Position numbers and translations under genes: made by a program
Shown here: piece after piece, positions 35,913-45,058 of the stretch
Layout: each line of letters opens with the position of its first letter
How positions within the stretch are numbered: position 1 is the first letter of the stretch
NCBI RefSeq assembly: GCF_003425985.1
Contig: NZ_CP022985.1
Location: 1,215,501-1,279,500 of the forward strand
Direction of reading: 5' to 3'
Source of the DNA: Mariniflexile sp. TRM1-10
GTDB taxonomy: Bacteria; Bacteroidota; Bacteroidia; Flavobacteriales; Flavobacteriaceae
Length of the DNA stretch: 64,000 nucleotides
Notes under the pieces: model-generated
What the model was told of the DNA's origin: nothing
What the model saw: only the letters and a program-made list of their open reading frames with translations
The model's database searches: none

Positions 35913-37301
35913 ATGAAAAACATTCAATCTTATATCAAAGAACATAAAGACCGATTTATTTCTGAACTTATAGAATTACTTAAAATTCCATCTGTTAGTG
36001 CCGATTCAGCATTCAAAAATGATGTTTTAAAAACTGCCCAAGCCGTTAAAACCAATTTAGAAAAAGCAGGCTGCCATACCGTTGAAATTTGCCCAACCCA
36101 AGGACACCCCATTGTTTATGGTGAAAAAATGATTGACAAAACCTTGCCAACCATTTTAGTTTACGGACACTACGACGTGCAACCACCAGACCCTTTGAAT
36201 TTATGGAACTCCCCGCCTTTCGAACCTGTAATTAAAAAAACAGACTTACACCCCGAAGGTGCCATTTTTGCTCGTGGTGCTTGCGATGACAAAGGACAAA
36301 TGTATATGCATATTAAGGCACTGGAGTTTATGGTGTCTACAGAACAACTGCCTTGTAATGTGAAGTTTATGATAGAAGGCGAAGAAGAAATTGGCAGTGC
36401 TAATTTGGCAACCTTTGTAAAAACCAATCAAGACAAGTTAAAAAATGATGTGATTCTTATTTCAGATACCGGAATGATTGCCAACGATGTCCCATCCATC
36501 ACCACCGGATTACGTGGATTGAGTTATGTTGAAGTAGAGGTTACAGGTCCCAACCGCGATTTACATTCAGGCTTATATGGTGGCGCTGTAGCAAACCCTA
36601 TAAATATTCTAGCTAAAATGATTGCTTCGCTTCATGATGAAAACAACCATATTACCATCCCTGGATTTTACGATAAGGTTGATGAACTTTCAGCAAAAGA
36701 GCGTATTGAAATGGCCAAAGCTCCTTTCAATTTAGAAGACTATAAAAAGGCATTGAATATAGAAGATGTTTATGGTGAAACAGGCTACACCACCAACGAA
36801 CGCAATTCCATTCGCCCGACCTTAGACGTTAATGGCATTTGGGGTGGTTACACAGGCGAAGGTGCTAAAACCGTTATAGCAAGTAAAGCCTATGCTAAAA
36901 TATCCATGCGCTTGGTACCGCATCAAGATTGGGAAGAAATCACACAGCTATTTAAAAAACATTTTGAAAGTATCGCACCAAAAGGCGTTACCGTAAAAGT
37001 AACACCGCACCATGGCGGACAAGGTTACGTAACCCCTATTGACAGTATTGGCTACCAAGCAGCATCAAAAGCTTACGAAACCACTTTTGGAAAAAAACCC
37101 ATTCCGCAACGAAGCGGTGGCAGTATCCCAATCGTATCACTATTCGAACAAGAACTAAAAAGCAAAACCATTTTAATGGGATTCGGTTTAGATAGTGATG
37201 CTATTCATTCGCCAAACGAACATTTCGGCATTTTCAATTATTTAAAAGGCATCGAAACCATTCCGTTGTTTTACAAATATTTTACCGAGCTTTCAAAATA
37301 A
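35913..37301 (+). CDS. M20 family dipeptidase / carboxypeptidase
   Basis: A cytoplasmic 462-residue M20 metallopeptidase of the DapE/carnosinase type. The zinc ligands are visible: His in VYGHYDVQPPD at about 84-94, bridging Asp in RGACDDKGQ at about 122-130 with the following EGEEEIGSAN at about 155-164 containing the general base Glu, Asp in ISDTGM at about 183-188 and His in DAIHSPNEH at about 432-440. The lid dimerisation domain occupies about 200-360 (RDLHSGLYGGAVANP). It is 74 bp after the hydrolase gene and possibly co-transcribed. Role: peptide turnover. Confidence 0.92.
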   Translation: MKNIQSYIKEHKDRFISELIELLKIPSVSADSAFKNDVLKTAQAVKTNLEKAGCHTVEICPTQGHPIVYGEKMIDKTLPTILVYGHYDVQPPDPLNLWNSPPFEPVIKKTDLHPEGAIFARGACDDKGQMYMHIKALEFMVSTEQLPCNVKFMIEGEEEIGSANLATFVKTNQDKLKNDVILISDTGMIANDVPSITTGLRGLSYVEVEVTGPNRDLHSGLYGGAVANPINILAKMIASLHDENNHITIPGFYDKVDELSAKERIEMAKAPFNLEDYKKALNIEDVYGETGYTTNERNSIRPTLDVNGIWGGYTGEGAKTVIASKAYAKISMRLVPHQDWEEITQLFKKHFESIAPKGVTVKVTPHHGGQGYVTPIDSIGYQAASKAYETTFGKKPIPQRSGGSIPIVSLFEQELKSKTILMGFGLDSDAIHSPNEHFGIFNYLKGIETIPLFYKYFTELSK

Positions 37302-37316
37302 ATTTGGGTGTTACCT

Positions 37317-37341
37317 CCTTTTACTTTTTGGCAGTAAAAGG
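37317..37341. terminator. Hairpin after M20 peptidase gene
   Basis: CCTTTTAC and GTAAAAGG pair across a nine-base loop, 16 bp past the stop codon. There is no T-run, so terminator function is only possible. Confidence 0.4.
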
Positions 37342-37471
37342 CGGTTGCACTTTGCGTTTCAATCTTTTTCGAAAAAACAAAAGGATTTTCACTGCAAACA
37401 CGACCTATTCATGATGTCAATATTATAAAAATGAATCAATGAATAATCGCTAACACAGAGCCATCAGCCTA

Positions 37472-38332
37472 ATGAAAAACCAACACAGCAACCACTTAAT
37501 TCAGCTAACACTAGCCACCTTTTTTATTAGTACATCGGGCGCATTAGGTAAATTTATAGACATGCCAACCCCAGTAATTATTTGGTGGCGATGTATTTTA
37601 GGCGGTTTATTTTTATTTACGTTTTGTAGTTACAAAAAAATCAATCTTAAAATTTATTCAAAGAGAGACTTACTTCAAATTATAATAAGCGGTCTTTTGA
37701 TGGGAGCCCATTGGATAACTTATTTTTATGCTTTAAAACTTTCAAATGTGGCATTGGGTATGCTATCACTATTTGCCTATCCTATATTAACAGCCTTATT
37801 AGAACCACTTTTTATTAAAGTGAAATTCGACCCTATATATATTGTATTGGGCTTTATGGTTTTATTAGGTATCTACATTTTAGCACCAGAATTTAATCTG
37901 GAAAGCAGTTATGTACAAGGTGTATTGTTTGGCTTGCTGTCGGCACTTTTTTATGCATTACGAAACATTCTATCAAAAAAACTCACCAATATATATAACG
38001 GAACAAGCATTATGCTTTATCAAGTCATAGTACTCTCTGCTGTTTTAATGCCTGCCTTGTTTTATTTGGACACTTCTGGTATTAAAACCCAATTTCCGTA
38101 TGTTATTATGCTCGCACTTGTAACCACGGCTATAGGGCATACCATGTTGGTCAACAGTTTAAAACATTTTTCGGTAAGTACTGCAAGTATTATTAATAGC
38201 ACCCAACCTATTTTCGGGATCATCATTGCTTTTTTATTTTTAAATGAAATACCCACTTTAAATACCTTTTTAGGCGGCTCACTAATTCTTGCTACGGTTA
38301 TTATTGAAAGCGTGAGATCTAGAAATAAGTAA
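37472..38332 (+). CDS. EamA/DMT family transporter
   Basis: The 286 residues form ten predicted membrane helices in two EamA repeats (LIQLTLATFFISTSGALGKF, LGMLSLFAYPILTALLEP; then GVLFGLLSALFYALRNILSK, SIINSTQPIFGIIIAFLFLN). Such proteins export or import small metabolites such as amino acids; the substrate cannot be read here. It is a single gene with its own terminator at 38360-38398. Confidence 0.88.
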   Translation: MKNQHSNHLIQLTLATFFISTSGALGKFIDMPTPVIIWWRCILGGLFLFTFCSYKKINLKIYSKRDLLQIIISGLLMGAHWITYFYALKLSNVALGMLSLFAYPILTALLEPLFIKVKFDPIYIVLGFMVLLGIYILAPEFNLESSYVQGVLFGLLSALFYALRNILSKKLTNIYNGTSIMLYQVIVLSAVLMPALFYLDTSGIKTQFPYVIMLALVTTAIGHTMLVNSLKHFSVSTASIINSTQPIFGIIIAFLFLNEIPTLNTFLGGSLILATVIIESVRSRNK

Positions 38333-38359
38333 CACCATGTAGTCTTTGTTAACATTTCG

Positions 38360-38399
38360 GACCTCACAGGTTTATAAAACCTGTGAGGTCTTTTTTTTT
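38360..38399 (+). terminator. Terminator after EamA transporter gene
   Basis: GACCTCACAGGTTT and AAACCTGTGAGGTC form a perfect 14-bp stem with a three-base loop, followed by nine T residues. Confidence 0.92.
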
Positions 38400-38465
38400 G
38401 ATTTCATGTAACAAATTGACTGTCTTAACGTTCTAATAGACAATCATCAATCAAAATCAATCATC

Positions 38466-39566
38466 ATGTTAAAGCAATTCTTCATTATTTGTTCAGGTTC
38501 TGACACCGATATTTTAAATCAATGCTCCAAAGGCGAACAAAACAAATATGCAGGCATTGGTGCTACGGTTTTTTTTACTGCACTAATGGCTTTTATTGCG
38601 GCTAGTTTTGCGCTCTACACCGTTTTCGATAATCTATATGCTTCCATATTTTTTGGACTCATTTGGGGGCTTCTTATTTTTAATCTAGATCGTTACATTG
38701 TTTCAACTATCAAAAAAACAGGTAATGTTATGGATGAGCTCATACAGGCGTCTCCAAGAATTATATTGGCTGTTATTATAGCCATCGTCATTTCAAAACC
38801 ATTGGAACTTAAAATTTTTGAAAAAGAAATTGATCAAGTGTTGTTAGAACAAAAAAACGAATTAACACTTGCAAACCAAAACCAAATTGCAGAACAATTC
38901 AATCCAAACATTGAAAATTTAAACAAAAGTATTGCCACTTTACAACAACAAATCAGCACTAAAGAAGCCGAAGTAAATGCCCTTTACAATACATATATCG
39001 CAGAAGCAGAAGGAACCGCTGGCACTAAATTATTGGGTAAAGGCCCTGTTTACAAGGAAAAACGGGACAAACACGATGCCCTATTAGCCGAACTACAACA
39101 ACTTAAAGAGGAAAACAAAGCAAAAATTGCCGTTACAGAATCCCAAATAGCAAAACTAAAAAATGATTACAAAGATCAAGTTACAACCACCCAACCCATT
39201 ATTAATAATTTTGATGGTTTGATGGCACGTGTGAATGCCTTGAGTAAACTTCCCTGGATACCTTCATTCTTTATTTTCCTTTTGTTTTTAGCTATTGAAA
39301 CATCACCCATATTCGCAAAGTTATTATCACCAAAAGGAGCTTACGATTTTAAATTGGAAGATGAAGAAACGGCCCTTAAAACCAATGTGCTTCAAAATAA
39401 AAACCAAAGAGAAGCCATGTTAAAAGCAGATTTTGCAATTAACGACCGTATTTATAAAGATTTAGAAAACGAAGACGAACTTTACACCTATAAGCGTACA
39501 AAAGCGAGGGAACTTATGCAGCTTCAGGCAGATGCCTTTTATAAACAACAGAAAAATATATTATAA
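38466..39566 (+). CDS. DUF4407 domain membrane protein
   Basis: The 366-residue protein has two adjacent N-terminal helices (about 30-50 and 56-78), a third at about 94-112, a long polar coiled-coil segment at about 125-250 (heptad-like NKSIATLQQQISTKEAEVNA) and a fourth helix at about 268-290 (WIPSFFIFLLFLAIETSPI), then a charged cytoplasmic tail. The order and motif FNLDRYIVSTI match DUF4407. The function is unknown. The coiled coil probably lies outside the inner membrane. Convergent with the STAS gene, seven bases away. Confidence 0.85.
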   Translation: MLKQFFIICSGSDTDILNQCSKGEQNKYAGIGATVFFTALMAFIAASFALYTVFDNLYASIFFGLIWGLLIFNLDRYIVSTIKKTGNVMDELIQASPRIILAVIIAIVISKPLELKIFEKEIDQVLLEQKNELTLANQNQIAEQFNPNIENLNKSIATLQQQISTKEAEVNALYNTYIAEAEGTAGTKLLGKGPVYKEKRDKHDALLAELQQLKEENKAKIAVTESQIAKLKNDYKDQVTTTQPIINNFDGLMARVNALSKLPWIPSFFIFLLFLAIETSPIFAKLLSPKGAYDFKLEDEETALKTNVLQNKNQREAMLKADFAINDRIYKDLENEDELYTYKRTKARELMQLQADAFYKQQKNIL

Positions 39567-39573
39567 GATAAAT

Positions 39574-39852
39574 TTATGCAGCCATTTCCGTTTTAAAATG
39601 GTTGTATAAATCTTCACACCCTAAACCAATTATAGATAGGTTTTTATTTTTTGCAATGGCTTCTTTATGCAGTTCTGTTAATGCATTAACACCAAAACGA
39701 TCCATACTATCAACATCTTCAATACTTATGATGAGCGCTTGTACTTTTTCAAAAATGTTTTTAAATGCACTTTGAAATACGCCTAAATTATCTTTGTTTA
39801 GTGTTCCTTTGATTTTAAAAAAATTATTGCAATTTGAAATTTTTAAATCCAT
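39574..39852 (-). CDS. STAS domain protein (anti-sigma factor antagonist-like)
   Basis: The 92 residues form one STAS fold (FFKIKGTLNKDN, AFKNIFEKVQALIISIEDVD, ALTELHKEAIAKNKNLSIIG). In classic antagonists the loop reads DSSG with a phosphorylatable Ser; here the matching loop reads DSMDRFGVNAL, so Asp probably occupies the phosphoserine position. The protein may act as a permanently locked form or bind something else. No anti-sigma kinase gene is near. Convergent with the DUF4407 gene. Confidence 0.8.
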   Translation of the reverse strand: MDLKISNCNNFFKIKGTLNKDNLGVFQSAFKNIFEKVQALIISIEDVDSMDRFGVNALTELHKEAIAKNKNLSIIGLGCEDLYNHFKTEMAA

Positions 39853-40469
39853 AATAAGTTATTATAATATGATTAAACAATAAATTTGGGCTATTAATCT
39901 ATGAGAATCTTTAGTAAATATATTATAACATTTAATTACTGTAGCATTTATTCGACCAATAGATTTTAACTTCAGATAAACAAAAAGTATATGTCAAATA
40001 AATCGATGAGTTGCACAGAACTCATCTTGACTTTTTCTATTTCCTAAAAAATGGCTAAAATTTATCCATATTTCGTTACTTTTTTTATGCGTAGCGATGC
40101 TATGCCCTGCAAAAAGCGCCTCATCTGCATAAATTTTATCTCATTTTCGGTTAAAAACAAAAAATCAAGATGAGTTCATACTTTAAAACCAAGTTTTCAT
40201 TATTTTTACTCTTTTTGTTAAAAGCAATGTTAAAAAAACAATCATTTATTATGAAATCGCCGTGATTTGGAAATACAATTGATAATCATCGAACACCAAT
40301 GAAGATTAAAGCGATTGCTTCGCCAGTTCGCTATCGCTCGTGTCCATATGACTGGAAGAATTATGAATTCAGAATTATGAATAAACAAATAGACGAATAA
40401 CAATTAAACACAACCCTTAGAACCAGTATGAGTTCCCCCTTCGGGGGTTAGGGGGCTAAATATCTACAT
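39853..40469. other. 617-bp non-coding spacer with repeats
   Basis: It contains the MITE-like element at 40018-40177. A segment at about 40300-40400 encodes only the low-value ASPVRYRSCPYDWKNYEFR-type frame and tandem GAATTATGAAT units typical of flavobacterial spacer DNA. A CCCCCTTCGGGGG hairpin lies at 40436-40448 just before the DUF4440 gene. No supported gene was seen. Confidence 0.6.
40018..40177 (-). repeat. MITE-like inverted-repeat element, copy 2
   Basis: A 160-bp element bounded by GAACTCATCTTGACTTTTT and its near inverse (one mismatch in the first 19 bases). The interior carries GCGTAGCGATGCTATGC, itself an imperfect palindrome that corresponds to GCATAGC-GCTACG in copy 1 read on the other strand. 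It is about 85% identical by eye to copy 3 at 48360. No coding frame. Confidence 0.8.
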
Positions 40470-40901
40470 ATGAATAAACTATTCCTTTTACTTTTTGTTT
40501 TATGCACATTTAACTCCTTTTCACAAACAACTGAAAAAGAAGATAAAGATGCAATTATGGCCGTTTTAAAAGCCCAAAGAATGGCTTGGTCTAAAAATAA
40601 TATTGAGGGGTTTATGGAAGGTTACTGGAAAAGTGACTCTCTTAAGTTTTATGGTGTACATGGTATAACTTTTGGATGGGAAAACACCTTGGATCGCTAT
40701 GAAAAAGGGTATCCTACCGAAGCCCATACCGGAAAATTAAGCTACAAAATAAATGATATTACCAAAATAAGTGACGATGCTTACTATGTCTTAGGTGAGT
40801 ACCATTTAAAACGAGAAGTTGGGAATGCTGATGGTATTTTTATGCTTGTTTTTAAACGAATTGATGGGGAATGGAAAATTATAGCTAACACATCTTGCTA
40901 A
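40470..40901 (+). CDS. Secreted DUF4440 / SnoaL-like protein
   Basis: The 143-residue protein has a Sec signal (LFLLLFVLCTFNSFSQ) and one NTF2-like domain (DAIMAVLKAQRMAWSKNNIE, FMEGYWKSDSLKFYG, VFKRIDGEWKIIANTSC). DUF4440 proteins are small periplasmic or secreted proteins, and most have no known reaction. The stop overlaps the convergent PhnA-like gene by four bases. Confidence 0.85.
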   Translation: MNKLFLLLFVLCTFNSFSQTTEKEDKDAIMAVLKAQRMAWSKNNIEGFMEGYWKSDSLKFYGVHGITFGWENTLDRYEKGYPTEAHTGKLSYKINDITKISDDAYYVLGEYHLKREVGNADGIFMLVFKRIDGEWKIIANTSC

Positions 40902-41476
40902 ATTTTTTTAACGTATTTAGTGATAATTACGATGTGCTGCCCATCTACTTTACCTTCAATGTATTCGGCATTTTCATGGTCTAATCGAATATTTCTAACG
41001 GCAGTTCCTTGTTTTGCCACCATACTAGACCCTTTAACCTTTAAATCCTTTACTAAAACTACCGAGTCTCCTGCTTCTAAAATAACCCCATTTACGTCAC
41101 GATGAATTATTTTATTAGCTTCATCTTCATGTTCACCTGTTGCACGCGCTAAAGCCAAAGCTTCATCGTCTAAATACATCATATCCAACAAATCTTTAGG
41201 CCAACCTTCATTTCGTAACCTTTGAAGCATTCTCCAAGCCATAATTTGTACTGCAACAAACTCACTCCACATACTATCATTTAAACAGCGCCAATGGTTC
41301 ACATCCATATCGACACGTTCTTCAATTTGATTTAAACAGGTGCTACATACCAACAAACTATTATCTACATTTTCGTTTAATGAAGGTGGAATGGTGTATT
41401 GTTTTAATTGATTGTTTGAAGCACAAAGCTCGCAGGTATTATGACTTCGCTCTTGTAATGTTTGCAGTACGCTCAT
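40898..41476 (-). CDS. phnA: PhnA-like zinc-ribbon protein
   Basis: The start at 41476 gives 192 residues beginning MSVLQTLQERSHNTCELC; a longer upstream frame encodes unrelated spacer. Two CxxC pairs (CELC and CSTC) form an N-terminal zinc ribbon, and the C-terminal PhnA/YjdM domain reads IIHRDVNGVILEAGDSVVLV, DLKVKGSSMVAKQGTAVRNI and DGQHIVIITKYVKK. Despite the family name its link to phosphonate use is doubtful, and no phosphonate gene is near. Confidence 0.85.
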   Translation of the reverse strand: MSVLQTLQERSHNTCELCASNNQLKQYTIPPSLNENVDNSLLVCSTCLNQIEERVDMDVNHWRCLNDSMWSEFVAVQIMAWRMLQRLRNEGWPKDLLDMMYLDDEALALARATGEHEDEANKIIHRDVNGVILEAGDSVVLVKDLKVKGSSMVAKQGTAVRNIRLDHENAEYIEGKVDGQHIVIITKYVKKI

Positions 41477-41666
41477 TTTTGATTTATTATCTAGCAAAAA
41501 TACATTTAAAATATAGCCACTACAAGAACATTTATGATAATAATTTAAAAAAAAGGATGTGTTTAGCATCCCTTTTAAAAAACCATATAGATCGCGCCTT
41601 GACTTTTTTGATTGAAGTGGAAAAGTCAACATGAGGTGTCTTTTTATCCTAAAGAAGCAATATAAA

Positions 41667-41725
41667 ATGACGTTTAGTTTGTCTGACTAAGCTTGTCGAA
41701 GTCCTAATTTTAAAAAACGTCATTG
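41667..41725. terminator. Hairpin with AAGCTTGTCGAA repeat inside
   Basis: AATGACGTTT at 41667 and AAACGTCATT at 41716-41725 can pair around a loop that contains CTAAGCTTGTCGAAG (41687-41701), the same sequence as one arm of the repeat at 2538. It lies between two minus-strand genes and probably ends transcription from 41743. Confidence 0.45.
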
Positions 41726-41742
41726 GTACCACATAGAATAAA

Positions 41743-42534
41743 TTACAATTTAACGACCCCGTAAATATAATCGCCATGGCTTTTAAAATATTTACCCATA
41801 GCTTTAGATTCTTCTTTTGTAAAAGCGGCTTTCATTAACTCTTGATTCTTTTTAAACATCTTATCCAAATCTCCTAAAGAATCTAAATAAAAAGCTTGTA
41901 CAAAGTCTCTTTTATCAGAACCCCATACGTGCTGATTTGGATAATAAGCTTTTATATAATCATTTTTATTAATTACATCCGTAAGCATTCTATCCATAAA
42001 CCCTTTAAGTTCTTCTTTAGTGCCGTCTTTTGGAAATGCGTGCTTATTTTTTCTTATATAAAGAATAGCATCTTCAGGCAATTCTGCTGAACTCATTTTT
42101 GCGTCAGGTAAAGTGGCGTAAATTTCATCCGAATGAAAATCTGCATAAGCTGAATTCATTTTCTTTAAAAATGCCTCTCTAGCAGTTTCATCTGGCCATG
42201 CTGCCTTCTCAAGTTCTACATTTCTTGCTGCTGCTTTTTCTATTGCTTCCCAGCTTGGATACGTTTGAGCATAAACGACTTCATTACTATCAGGTGTTAA
42301 TAGATGTGTACAATATCCTGCCCACATAATATGCTCATTCTTTTTGGTTACTTTATCCATGTATTCTTTTTCAATAGCTTTCCAGTCATCCATTGACATA
42401 TCACTATCACTATTCCAATACATGGTTGTTACGGAAATATACATGGGGTGTTTTTCTTCTTGTGAAAAAGAAAATGCACTACATAGCAAAAACATTGCTG
42501 CGATTGCGGTAAAAAATTGATTGGTTGTTTTCAT
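41743..42534 (-). CDS. Secreted protein of unknown function with two similar halves
   Basis: The 263 residues begin with a Sec signal (AIAAMFLLCSAFSFSQ). Two similar halves follow: about 30-140 with KKNEHIMWAGYCTHLLTPDS and EVVYAQTYPSWEAIEKAA, and about 160-263 with NKNDYIKAYYPNQHVWGSDK and DFVQAFYLDSLGDLDKMFKK. Both end in a helix rich in Lys and Ala. The pattern resembles a duplicated dimeric alpha/beta-barrel (NIPSNAP/EthD-like) fold, but this is inference and no catalytic residues are recognised. Confidence 0.6.
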   Translation of the reverse strand: MKTTNQFFTAIAAMFLLCSAFSFSQEEKHPMYISVTTMYWNSDSDMSMDDWKAIEKEYMDKVTKKNEHIMWAGYCTHLLTPDSNEVVYAQTYPSWEAIEKAAARNVELEKAAWPDETAREAFLKKMNSAYADFHSDEIYATLPDAKMSSAELPEDAILYIRKNKHAFPKDGTKEELKGFMDRMLTDVINKNDYIKAYYPNQHVWGSDKRDFVQAFYLDSLGDLDKMFKKNQELMKAAFTKEESKAMGKYFKSHGDYIYGVVKL

Positions 42535-42692
42535 AATCAGTTAAAAAATTAAAGTTAATATATAGTTTAGTTAAATACTACTTTAAGATTTTAGGGCGCA
42601 CTCGATTATGCTACTGATAAATTTCGGGAAAAGGATATGAATTAAGTAAATATACAAAAAAGAACTGATTTGCAGAAACTTAAGCATTATAT

Positions 42693-43055
42693 TTATGATA
42701 ACGTATCTCTTAGTTTTTTTGGCATGCTTTTTACAACCATATCATAAGAATGATCGATAAGTTCTAATATGAATTTAGGAGGTAAGTCGCCGTCTTTAAT
42801 AGAAACGGTATTCCAATGCTTTTTACTCATGTGGTAACCTGGTTGGATGCTGCTATATTCTGCCCGAAGTTCTTCGGCGTAATCGGGGTCACATTTAAGG
42901 TTGATGGCTTTTTCTCCAGACTCCCATTTTTTCAACCCGACTAAGGCAAATACTTTGCCCAATACTTTAAACACAAGCGTGTCTTCATCAAAAGGAAAAT
43001 CTTCAGTAACACCTTTCTTTTTAATACAATATTCATGAAGTTGCTCTATGTTCAT
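42693..43055 (-). CDS. MmcQ/YjbR family protein
   Basis: The 120-residue protein has the compact CyaY/YjbR fold: EYCIKKKGVTEDFPFDEDTL at the start, KVFALVGLKKWESGEKAINL, then LRAEYSSIQPGYHMSKKHWN and a terminal LIDHSYDMVVKSMPKK. Members are cytoplasmic; DNA binding has been suggested from structure, but the role is unknown. It follows the cyclase gene on the same strand. Confidence 0.88.
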   Translation of the reverse strand: MNIEQLHEYCIKKKGVTEDFPFDEDTLVFKVLGKVFALVGLKKWESGEKAINLKCDPDYAEELRAEYSSIQPGYHMSKKHWNTVSIKDGDLPPKFILELIDHSYDMVVKSMPKKLRDTLS

Positions 43056-43066
43056 TTTAAAAGGTC

Positions 43067-43813
43067 TTATAGTATCTTGTACAAAACAGGTTTACTAGGT
43101 GTTGCGTCATTCTCAAAAGGCGCTATTTGAAGGTTTAACAGATAACTACCGTCTTCAATTTTATTGGAAACATAAATAAACTCGGTAATGGTACAATCTA
43201 ATCTTTGCTTGCCATCAAAATCCCAAAAGGCTTTGTGTGCTAACAATATTCCGCCGTCCCGCTCTCTATCTACACTGGGTAAATCTATAAGCAGGTGTTT
43301 AATGCCTTTGTCGCGAATAAACACCATGGCTTCTTCGGTCATGTACGTCCAATTGGTATTTGAATAGTGACGCTTCTTCTTTTCTTTGGTATTTGGCATG
43401 GTTCTAATTACCAAAGCTTCAGGTGTTTTATCCTTCAGAAGTAATTCCATTTGTTTTTTCGAAATCACGGTATCTTTCATATATTTTTCCGCTGCTACCG
43501 AAATTAATTCAGCAGTAAAGAAAAACTGTTTTAGGTTTTTGTTTACAGAATGAAATTCTTTTGTAATATGCCCAACACATTCGGTATGCGTACCATGTGC
43601 ATGCGGATTGAAATAAATATTATTAAAATTAACCGATGCGCCTTCCTTTAGACTACCAACCCAATCCCCATTTTTAACAGGCTCTATTCTAGGTTCATCC
43701 AAATACCAGGCATTCACGTTGTTTTTTGAAGCTTTTAGCGGAATAGAAATATCAAGCGGTTTAGATAAATCTATTTGATAGGTGTTTGATTGATATTTTA
43801 TGGTTGCTTTCAT
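43067..43813 (-). CDS. Cyclase family protein (kynurenine formamidase-like)
   Basis: The start at 43813 gives 248 residues (MKATIKYQSNTYQ); a nine-residue longer start exists at 43840. The metal motif HAHGTHTECVGH at about 78-89 matches the HxGTHxD/E signature of the cyclase/arylformamidase family, and PLDISIPL near the start and HLLIDLPSVDRERDGG near 186-201 also fit. The substrate is uncertain because the family includes formamidases and isatin hydrolases. Same strand as the YjbR gene, 11 bp apart. Confidence 0.82.
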   Translation of the reverse strand: MKATIKYQSNTYQIDLSKPLDISIPLKASKNNVNAWYLDEPRIEPVKNGDWVGSLKEGASVNFNNIYFNPHAHGTHTECVGHITKEFHSVNKNLKQFFFTAELISVAAEKYMKDTVISKKQMELLLKDKTPEALVIRTMPNTKEKKKRHYSNTNWTYMTEEAMVFIRDKGIKHLLIDLPSVDRERDGGILLAHKAFWDFDGKQRLDCTITEFIYVSNKIEDGSYLLNLQIAPFENDATPSKPVLYKIL

Positions 43814-43861
43814 TATTTTTTTTCTTATGACCCCTATCAAAGTTTGAAACCCTGATAGAAA

Positions 43862-45058
43862 TTAACTTAAATTCAACATAAATAAATCGGAGGCAATACC
43901 ATCACTCAAAAATTTCCCTTTTTTAGTGACCAGTAGTTTGCCTTCATCAAGATACAATAAATGTTCTAAAATATGTTTTTCTGCTTGTTCCAAGAGATAA
44001 ATTTTATAGTTTTCACCAAAATCTCGCTCCACTTTTTCTAAAGAAACACCCCAAAGGGTTCGTAAACCCGTCATAACGTACTCGTTATATTTATCGGTTA
44101 TTGACAGAATTTCGATTTCGATAGGAAGTATGCTTTGCTCTATAGCTTTAATATATTTTGAATTGTTTTGCACATTCCAACCCCGTTCATTTCCGTTAAA
44201 TGAATGCGCTGAAGGTCCAATGCCTAAATATGGTTTTCCCTGCCAATACGCCGAATTATTTTTACTGAAATAATTGGGTTTGCCAAAGTTTGATAGTTCA
44301 TAATGCACAAAACCTGAAGCTTCCAGTTTTTCAATTAATATATGAAACTGTTGTTGTGCTAAATCATCATCAACATTTTTAACAAGCCCTTTTTTAATAA
44401 ACGTATCTAAAGCTGTTTTAGGCTCTACGGTTAAGGCATAACTTGAAATATGCGGGATGTCAAAACTTAAAACAGTTTCTATGTTTTTTATCCAGTTTTC
44501 GTTAGTCAAACCTGGAATTCCGTAAATTAAATCTATTGAAATATTCTTAAAATATTTTGTTGCTTCTTGCAAACAATTTTTTGCTTCTTCGGCATTGTGA
44601 GCACGATTCATAAGCTTTAAATCAGCTTCAAAGAATGATTGGATACCGATAGAAAGACGGTTTATCCCAACACTTTTATACTCTTCAAAAATAGTTTTCG
44701 ACTGCGCTCGAATAGACACTAAATCATCTGGATTGGCTTCTAAAGTAATTTCTGGATTCTCAGCTACGCTGTAATTTTTATATACTTCATCAATCAACAA
44801 TCGTAATTCGTCAATCGTCAATAATGATGGCGTGCCGCCTCCAAAATAAATGGTTTCAACGGTTGTGTTTTTAAATTCGTCTTTTCGTAATTGCAACTCT
44901 TTAACCAATGCGTTTACCAATTCGCTTTTCTTTTTCAGAGAGGTAGAAAAATGAAAATCGCAATAGTGACAAGCTTGTTTGCAAAAAGGGATATGTATGT
45001 AGATACCTAATTCCCCTCCAAACCTCTCCAAAAGGGAGGAACCCATACTCGAACTCAT
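43862..45058 (-). CDS. hemW: HemW, radical SAM heme chaperone-like protein
   Basis: HemW-type proteins are HemN-related radical SAM proteins that carry heme; most lack coproporphyrinogen oxidase activity. The 398 residues have GIYIHIPFCKQACHYCDFH with Cys 26, 30 and 33, i.e. CxxxCxxC for the iron-sulfur cluster; the HemN-type CxxxCxxCxC fourth Cys is absent, as in HemW. TIYFGGGTPSLL, EANPDDL, GINRLSIGIQSF and a HemN C-terminal domain follow. ATG overlaps the ruvC TGA as ATGA. The first 15 residues (SSLLERFGGE) come from a CCTCCCTTTTGGAGAGG-type spacer repeat, so the native N-terminus may lie at the later GIYIHIPF. Confidence 0.92.
   Translation of the reverse strand: MSSSMGSSLLERFGGELGIYIHIPFCKQACHYCDFHFSTSLKKKSELVNALVKELQLRKDEFKNTTVETIYFGGGTPSLLTIDELRLLIDEVYKNYSVAENPEITLEANPDDLVSIRAQSKTIFEEYKSVGINRLSIGIQSFFEADLKLMNRAHNAEEAKNCLQEATKYFKNISIDLIYGIPGLTNENWIKNIETVLSFDIPHISSYALTVEPKTALDTFIKKGLVKNVDDDLAQQQFHILIEKLEASGFVHYELSNFGKPNYFSKNNSAYWQGKPYLGIGPSAHSFNGNERGWNVQNNSKYIKAIEQSILPIEIEILSITDKYNEYVMTGLRTLWGVSLEKVERDFGENYKIYLLEQAEKHILEHLLYLDEGKLLVTKKGKFLSDGIASDLFMLNLS

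Noticed and set aside
40300..40401. A 33-codon frame with SPVRYRSCPYDWKNYE
   Set aside because: This is the translation of a common flavobacterial spacer sequence with GAATTATGAAT tandem units, not a gene.
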